Assembly (NCBI GenBank): GCA_035284745.1
Contig: JAYKIL010000034.1
Coordinates: forward strand, 73,017-137,016
Origin: JAYKJB01 sp035284745 [NCBI: Candidatus Sericytochromatia bacterium]
GTDB lineage: Bacteria; Cyanobacteriota; Sericytochromatia; S15B-MN24
Direction: 5' to 3'
DNA length: 64,000 bases
Shown here: one piece after another, positions 60,688-64,000 of the stretch
Layout of the letters: the number at the start of each line of letters is the position of its first letter
Numbering within the stretch: position 1 is the stretch's first letter
Made by a program: the position numbers and the translations under genes
The notes under the pieces: model-generated
What the model was told of the DNA's origin: nothing
Seen by the model: the letters and a program-made list of their open reading frames with translations, nothing else
Databases searched by the model: none

Positions 60688-61158
60688 ATGTTGGAAATTA
60701 ACCTCACACTCCCGCTCATGATGGCCATGTTCCTCGTGTTTGCCATTGCAATGAATGCCGTTTTTTTTGCGCCCGTGACGCGGGCTTTGGAGGCAAGAAA
60801 GGCGCACATTGATCAACAGCATCAAGCCTCCTTGGCGGCTTCGGAAGCTGCTCTGGCTTTGCAAGCGGATTACGAGAAAAAGCTCAAAGGGGCTCAGGCC
60901 GAAGCCCAAGAGGCGATACAAGCTGCTTTGCTTTCTGCCGAGGAAAAGCGCACCGCTTTGTTGTCGGAGGTCCAGGCTCAACTGGGCTCTGAATTACAGG
61001 CGGCAAGGCAGGAGATTCGCGCTGAGAAAGAGCGGGCGCTTGCCACGCTCGGTTTCGAGGTGCAGGGTTTTGGAGATTTGATTCAGCGCAAGGCGCTGGA
61101 AGACTCTGACTCAGCAGCTGTCATCGGGGCTGGGTCGGGTCTACAGGGAGGAGGTTAG
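60688..61158 (+). CDS. ATP synthase F0 subunit b'
   Basis: Peripheral-stalk subunit. 156 residues: one N-terminal TM helix (about 8-30, LPLMMAMFLVFAIAMNAVFFAPV), then a long charged coiled coil (about 35-130) rich in AEAQEA-type heptads. The C-terminus is a Gly/Ser-rich tail. It is distinct from the b gene that follows 3 bp later. Split b'/b pairs are typical of Cyanobacteria, plastids and some other bacteria. Confidence 0.9.
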   Translation: MLEINLTLPLMMAMFLVFAIAMNAVFFAPVTRALEARKAHIDQQHQASLAASEAALALQADYEKKLKGAQAEAQEAIQAALLSAEEKRTALLSEVQAQLGSELQAARQEIRAEKERALATLGFEVQGFGDLIQRKALEDSDSAAVIGAGSGLQGGG

Positions 61159-61161
61159 ACG

Positions 61162-61659
61162 ATGGAGTTTACCTATTGGCACGCGGTCGCTAACATTGTT
61201 AACTTCCTGCTGTTTGTCGTCATCATCGCGAAATTTGCTGCTCCTCCCCTCGTCAAGGCTCTAGAAGATTCTCGCGCGTCGACATTGCGAGTTTTGGCCG
61301 AGGCTTCCGAGTCTCGTGCATTGGCCGAACAAACCTTGAACTCGACTCAGTTACGCTTGGCTGATGTCGACGCGGAATTGTCTACGATGGTCAATGACGC
61401 GCGGGAGATGGCTGCCAAACAGGCAATTCGCCTGGACGAGGCCGCTCAGGCCGAGGCCGCGCGGCTTCGGGCTTCAATCCGCGGGGAAATCGAGCGGGAA
61501 CGTCAGGCGGCTGTGAATGAGCTGCGCAAAATACTGGCGGACCAAGCCTTCGAGCGGGCCGTGTTGAATATTCAGGCGTTCATGACGCCAGAACGTCAGA
61601 GTTCTCTGGTGGCAGGGCTTATTCGGAAAGTGGGGGATGGGTCATTAGCGCTCAAGTGA
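61162..61659 (+). CDS. atpF: ATP synthase F0 subunit b
   Basis: Second peripheral-stalk subunit. 165 residues: TM helix (about 6-25, AVANIVNFLLFVVIIAKFAA), then a coiled coil (about 30-145) ending in the delta-binding region (FERAVLNIQAFMTPERQSSLVAGLIRKV). It starts 3 bp after b' and overlaps the delta gene by 4 bp (GTGA). Confidence 0.92.
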   Translation: MEFTYWHAVANIVNFLLFVVIIAKFAAPPLVKALEDSRASTLRVLAEASESRALAEQTLNSTQLRLADVDAELSTMVNDAREMAAKQAIRLDEAAQAEAARLRASIRGEIERERQAAVNELRKILADQAFERAVLNIQAFMTPERQSSLVAGLIRKVGDGSLALK

Positions 61660-62183
61660 TTGCGGACCGCTATGCGGACGCCTTATTTCAAGCGGCTCGA
61701 AGCAGGGGAGATGCGACCCTGGCCGAGGTCGACGCCCAGTTGCTGAGTCTCGTTCGATTGCTGGACGAGAGCCCTGATCTGGCCCAGGCCTGGGAAAGTC
61801 CTGTTGTAGCCGTTGCTTCAAAACAAGGCATCGCGCGTTCCTTATTGGGAAATCGGGTGAATCCTTTGGTCCTGAATACTCTGCTGCTGTTGTTTGAACG
61901 CAAACGGGCCGTGTTGTACAGGCGTGTTCAACTGGGATTTCGCAAGCGCTACGACGCGGTCAGACAGCGGGCACTGGTGAAGGTGGTGAGCGCCTTCCCA
62001 ATGGAGGAGTCCCAGTCGACACAGTTGGGGAATCAGCTTCAGGCCCGGTTGGGTATGGCGGTTGAGATGGAAACAGTTGTAGACCCCTCGCTTTTGGGTG
62101 GTTGTGTTTTGACGATCGATGACCAAGTGATTGATCATTCCCTTCGGGGTCGTCTTGAGGCGATGCGCCTCGCGCTAAACTGA
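61656..62183 (+). CDS. atpH: ATP synthase F1 subunit delta
   Basis: Links the peripheral stalk to the alpha3beta3 head. 175 residues: N-terminal six-helix domain beginning IADRYADALFQAARSRG, and a C-terminal domain ending DPSLLGGCVLTIDDQVIDHSLRGRLEAMR, the family signature. GTG 61656 overlaps the b stop. It lies about 80 bp before the alpha-subunit start. Confidence 0.95.
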   Translation: MIADRYADALFQAARSRGDATLAEVDAQLLSLVRLLDESPDLAQAWESPVVAVASKQGIARSLLGNRVNPLVLNTLLLLFERKRAVLYRRVQLGFRKRYDAVRQRALVKVVSAFPMEESQSTQLGNQLQARLGMAVEMETVVDPSLLGGCVLTIDDQVIDHSLRGRLEAMRLALN

Positions 62184-62262
62184 GTGACTTAAAGAAAGAG
62201 CCGATTCATTAACAGGTGGTAGGCAATTGAACGCCGATTCGCCGAAGCAGAAAGAGGAGCCC

Positions 62263-63783
62263 ATGACAGGCATCAGTCCCGCAGAAATCAGCGCCGTATT
62301 GCGCGAACAAATCGAGAATTTTTCAGGCGAGTCCTTGGTGACGAATACCGGGACGGTCTTGGAGGTCGGTGACGGTATTGCCCGAATTCACGGACTCAAA
62401 AAGGCGATGTCTGGTGAGATGCTCGATTTTGGCGGGGGTGTCATGGGTCTGGCGCTGAACCTTGATGAAGATACCGTCGGCGCGGTTGTTCTTGGGGATT
62501 ACAAGCGGATTCGTGAGGGAGATGTCGTAAAAACAACGGGCCGTATTCTTGAAGTTCCGGTGGGCGATGCCTTGCTTGGCCGTGTTGTCAACCCCTTGGG
62601 AGCCCCCATTGATGGTAAGGGGCCTATTGCCGCGTCGGGCAGTCGCCCCGTCGAGAGTCCGGCTCCCGGCATCGTTGACCGGAAGTCGGTCCATGAATCG
62701 CTTGCTACCGGTATCACCATCATTGATGCATTGATTCCGATTGGCCGCGGACAGCGCGAGCTCATTATCGGGGACCGCCAGACTGGAAAAACGGCGGTGG
62801 CAGTCGACACGATTATTAACCAAAAAGGAAAAGGCGTTATCTGCATCTACGTCGCCATCGGGCAGAAAACTTCGACTGTGGCGCGGGTCATCAAAGCGTT
62901 AGAGGACAACGGCGCGATGGACTATTCGATCGTTGTGTCTGCGGGTGCTGACGAGCCGGCCCCCATGTCCTACCTCGCTCCATATTCGGGCGCTGCGATG
63001 GGCGAACATTTTATGTACAACGGCAAGCACGTGTTGATTGTATATGACGACTTGACGCGGCAGGCTTGGGCTTACCGCGAGATGTCGCTGCTGCTGCGCC
63101 GCCCACCGGGTCGCGAGGCGTACCCAGGGGATGTTTTCTACTTACACAGCCGCCTGCTGGAGCGTGCAGCGAAGTTGTCTGACAAGCTCGGAGCGGGTTC
63201 AATGACGGCCTTGCCGATCATCGAAACCCAGGCCGGTGACGTTTCGGCGTACATTCCCACCAACGTCATCTCGATTACAGACGGCCAAATTTTTCTAGAG
63301 ACAGACTTGTTCAACGCGGGTATTCGGCCCGCCGTGAACGCCGGTATTTCCGTGTCCCGTGTAGGCGGTGCGGCGCAGACCAAGGCGATGAAAAAGATGG
63401 GTGGACTTCGACTGGAGTTGGCACAGTTCCGTGAGTTGGCTGCGTTCTCGCAGTTTGCCTCGGATTTGGACAAGGCCACACAGGCTCAATTGTTCAGAGG
63501 TCAGCGCCTGCAGGAACTTCTTAAGCAGCCTCAGTATGCGCCGCTGTCGGTGGGTGAGCAGGTCATTTTGATCTTCTCTGGAACTTCGGGGCTGCTGGAT
63601 GATGTTGATGTTGTCGCCGTGGGCCGTTTCAAGGCCGAGTTGCTGGTCTATCTGAGCAATCAGCGTCCGGAACTTGAGCGCGCCATCACCGAGAGCGGTG
63701 TTTTTGACGATGAGACTTCGACAAAAGTCCGCGAGGCCATTGAGACCTTCAAGAAGACGGTCTTCAGCGGCGCATCCGCTTAA
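62263..63783 (+). CDS. atpA: ATP synthase F1 subunit alpha
   Basis: Non-catalytic nucleotide-binding subunit. About 506 residues. N-terminal domain with [10 protein letters not shown], Walker [10 protein letters not shown] (about 170-178), the [24 protein letters not shown] segment, arginine finger in [16 protein letters not shown], and C-terminal helical domain. ATG 62263 has GAGGAG just ahead and begins as other alpha chains do; TTG 62227 would add 12 residues. It is the last complete gene of the window. Confidence 0.97.
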   Translation: MTGISPAEISAVLREQIENFSGESLVTNTGTVLEVGDGIARIHGLKKAMSGEMLDFGGGVMGLALNLDEDTVGAVVLGDYKRIREGDVVKTTGRILEVPVGDALLGRVVNPLGAPIDGKGPIAASGSRPVESPAPGIVDRKSVHESLATGITIIDALIPIGRGQRELIIGDRQTGKTAVAVDTIINQKGKGVICIYVAIGQKTSTVARVIKALEDNGAMDYSIVVSAGADEPAPMSYLAPYSGAAMGEHFMYNGKHVLIVYDDLTRQAWAYREMSLLLRRPPGREAYPGDVFYLHSRLLERAAKLSDKLGAGSMTALPIIETQAGDVSAYIPTNVISITDGQIFLETDLFNAGIRPAVNAGISVSRVGGAAQTKAMKKMGGLRLELAQFRELAAFSQFASDLDKATQAQLFRGQRLQELLKQPQYAPLSVGEQVILIFSGTSGLLDDVDVVAVGRFKAELLVYLSNQRPELERAITESGVFDDETSTKVREAIETFKKTVFSGASA

Positions 63784-63797
63784 GGAGGCATTGCACA

Positions 63798-64000
63798 ATG
63801 GCTGAGAACGCCCGCGAGATTCGGGCGCGGATCAAGAGCGTCAGAAATACTGAAAAAATTACTCGCGCCATGCAGATGGTGGCCGCGGCGAAAGTTCGTC
63901 GTGCGCGAGAACGGGTGGAGGCAGCTCAGCCCTACGCTGATGCGATGACGGAAGTCTTTAGGGAAGTCGCTTCTCAAGTCCCGCCAAGCGAGTATCGTTC
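63798..64000 (+). CDS. atpG: ATP synthase F1 subunit gamma (3' end beyond window)
   Basis: Central rotor shaft subunit, only the first 67 codons visible. ATG 63798 has AAGGAGG about 10 bases upstream. The N-terminus reads AENAREIRARIKSVRNTEKITRAMQMVAAAKVRRARER, described here by its ends; the REIRxRIxSVxNTxKIT pattern is the family opening. It follows atpA after 14 bp, so the operon continues to the right. Confidence 0.93.
   Translation, partial: MAENAREIRARIKSVRNTEKITRAMQMVAAAKVRRARERVEAAQPYADAMTEVFREVASQVPPSEYR

Overview
The window (64 kb, protein coding throughout, one tRNA) reads as the chromosome of a Gram-negative-type bacterium. It has lipoproteins, probable outer-membrane barrels, periplasmic enzymes and heavy use of TTG and GTG starts. 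I see no phage, IS element, integrase or CRISPR array. The ATP synthase genes at the right end follow the order atpZ-atpI-a-c-b'-b-delta-alpha-gamma with a separate b' subunit. Together with a ferredoxin-NADP reductase ending W-x-V-D-T-Y, this is the arrangement known from Cyanobacteria. No photosynthesis gene is visible. A non-photosynthetic relative of Cyanobacteria is therefore the best guess, but this is inference; no marker gene here settles the taxonomy.

Layout. 1-6.3 kb: the tldD/tldE metalloprotease pair, a zinc-ribbon protein, glmM and an xdhC-mocA pair. 6.4-7.9 kb: a lipoprotein with an eight-residue tandem repeat. 7.9-19.2 kb, all on the minus strand: a membrane-microdomain locus with slipin, an SPFH protein fused to two ribosomal-L7/L12-like C-terminal domains, a NodB-LysM-GHL triple-domain lipoprotein, a ClpP-class NfeD protease, a flotillin, a short NfeD, and a 1,000-residue membrane protein with a spermidine-synthase-like domain and TPRs. 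19.3-34 kb: a kinase-ATPase-TPR protein, an ankyrin/zinc-carboxypeptidase fusion, an SDR, an OmpA-like protein, a pentapeptide-repeat protein, a sodium/solute symporter, an outer-membrane protein, a CHASE4-HAMP-PAS-SpoIIE phosphatase and a beta-propeller lipoprotein. 34-37.1 kb: a cysteine-rich repeat protein joined to a probable barrel, Dps, and a small EF-hand protein.

37.2-46.1 kb is an iron-sulfur assembly region. sufB-sufC-sufD-sufS-sufU-nfu and a FAD oxidoreductase run leftward. A divergent Rrf2 regulator, an A-type carrier and a lipoprotein MsrB run rightward. The two arms share a 230-bp promoter region. 46-51.3 kb carries a PRMT-like methyltransferase, a Sel1-like protein, FNR, a membrane-anchored MsrA, a lipoprotein tyrosine phosphatase, tRNA-Leu(CAG) with its own promoter and terminator, and a secreted PPC-domain protein. 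51.4-58.5 kb: rpiB, glyA, dCMP deaminase, wecA-wecB, a cNMP-binding protein, a ThiF/MoeB enzyme with a coupled lipoprotein, and a Roadblock protein. 58.7-64 kb: the atp operon, running off the right edge in atpG.

The strongest candidate for something undescribed is the SPFH/NfeD locus, above all the SPFH protein carrying two L7/L12-like (ClpS-like fold) domains. The Cys-x3-Cys repeat protein is second. No intergenic stretch exceeds about 300 bp.
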